Positions 33,997 to 34,358 of a stretch of DNA of 34,358 nucleotides are shown in pieces. Where the stretch lies: positions 1 through 34,358 of the forward strand of contig NZ_LUKQ02000043.1 in the NCBI RefSeq assembly GCF_001647025.1, in the 5' to 3' direction. Every line of letters starts with the position of its first letter. Positions within the stretch are counted from its first letter, which is position 1. A program made the position numbers and the translations under genes. The DNA is from Endozoicomonas atrinae. GTDB lineage: Bacteria; Pseudomonadota; Gammaproteobacteria; Pseudomonadales; Endozoicomonadaceae. The notes under the pieces are model-generated. The model ran no database searches, was not told where the DNA came from, and saw only the letters and a list, made by a program, of their open reading frames with translations.

Positions 33997-34232
33997 ATGA
34001 TCAATGGTGTTTTTCTGGATGCCGGCACTCTGGGACCAGACCTGGATCTTTCACCGCTGCATGACCTGCCCATCAACTGGAAACTCCATGACTTTACAAC
34101 CCCGGAGCAGACCCTTGAGCGCAGCCGCAACGCCCAGGTGGTGATTACCAACAAAGTCATCCTCGATAGCGATACTCTTTCAAGGCTATCAGAACTGAAA
34201 TTGATCTGCATTGCAGCCACCGGGATGAATAA
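33997..34232 (+). pseudogene. D-2-hydroxyacid dehydrogenase, 5' fragment, interrupted
   Basis: ATG 33997 opens a frame reading MINGVFLDAGTLGPDL, then LHDLPINWKLHDFTTPEQTL, RNAQVVITNKVILD and LKLICIAATGMNN. This is the substrate-domain half of glycerate/D-2-hydroxyacid dehydrogenases (the expected next step is the VDL-type linker to the Rossmann domain). From about 34230 the sequence no longer fits the family and runs into TAATACCAAT, which resembles the MITE end. The rest of the gene is presumably beyond the window, after an insertion. Weak Shine-Dalgarno. Confidence 0.75.
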
Positions 34233-34358
34233 TACCAATTTCATTTTCAAAATATGTCACGAATTCTGCGATTGCCTTTATACTTTAAATAGCCTGTTGT
34301 TCATCCCGTTAATGTCATGCCTAAAACTCCCGATTTTCCTGAAAACTTTCACGATGCA
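34230..34358 (+). mobile_element. Candidate left end of an inserted element (cut by window edge)
   Basis: Begins with TAATACCAAT, the same ten bases as the complement of the MITE right end, and lies exactly where the dehydrogenase match stops. A possible ATG at 34317 starts a frame MPKTPDFPENFHDA that is still open at the window edge and could be a transposase start, but I cannot name a family. Confidence 0.45.

Noticed and set aside
1-34358. CRISPR arrays, tRNA or rRNA genes
   Set aside because: No regularly spaced direct repeats or tRNA/rRNA signatures were seen anywhere in the window.

Overview
The window looks like a chromosome segment of a host-associated marine gammaproteobacterium. 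An Endozoicomonas-like member of the Oceanospirillales is the best guess; this is inferred from gene content, not from any marker gene. The signs are a very large (about 1600 aa) NAD-glutamate dehydrogenase, a MoxR/Bat operon, DUF5062-type and DUF6482-type small genes, several transposon traces, and a gene whose C-terminal half reads like a eukaryotic ubiquitin-specific protease.

Layout. 1-216: right end of an IS256-family element. 528-1865: orphan gene in AT-rich DNA. 1923-6773 (minus): NAD-glutamate dehydrogenase. 7189-14450 (plus): compact operon moxR - DUF58 - DUF4381 - batA - batB/C fusion - batD, with overlapping starts and stops, followed by a serine hydrolase (14503-15048), a convergent parvulin (15057-15335) and a 3-beta-HSD-like extended SDR (15586-16662). 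16727-20027 (minus): AT-rich island with two unusual genes, a cysteine-rich protein made of three ~80-residue repeats and a 680-aa protein with a USP (peptidase C19)-like Cys box, His box and Asp. 20559-24008 (plus): a FUSC-like membrane protein, a PepSY protein, a small membrane protein and a two-component system. 24044-29244: a TetR regulator, a frameshifted SDR, a KshA-type Rieske oxygenase, an acetoacetate-decarboxylase-family protein and an AraC regulator, a likely catabolic or steroid-like cluster. 29263-30880 (minus): a tandem pair of paralogous orphan genes. 30904-33755: an FAD oxidoreductase, a small-membrane-protein gene, DUF6482, a CHMI-type tautomerase starting at TTG so that Pro follows Met, and DUF5062. 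33783-33916: a MITE-like inverted repeat. 33997-34358: the 5' end of a D-2-hydroxyacid dehydrogenase gene interrupted near 34230, apparently by an element whose end resembles that repeat.

Main points. Conserved backbone genes are interrupted by three AT-rich patches of minus-strand orphan genes (528-1865, 16727-20027, 29263-30880). The most striking candidate is 17985-20027, a possible bacterial deubiquitinase that would act inside a eukaryotic host. The neighbouring triple-repeat protein and the duplicated pair at 29263-30880 are families I do not recognise. The SDR at 24865-25742 carries one clear single-base frameshift. The Rieske gene has a promoter candidate whose spacer is exactly a palindrome. 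Several start codons are non-ATG (TTG or GTG) and are supported by Shine-Dalgarno placement.
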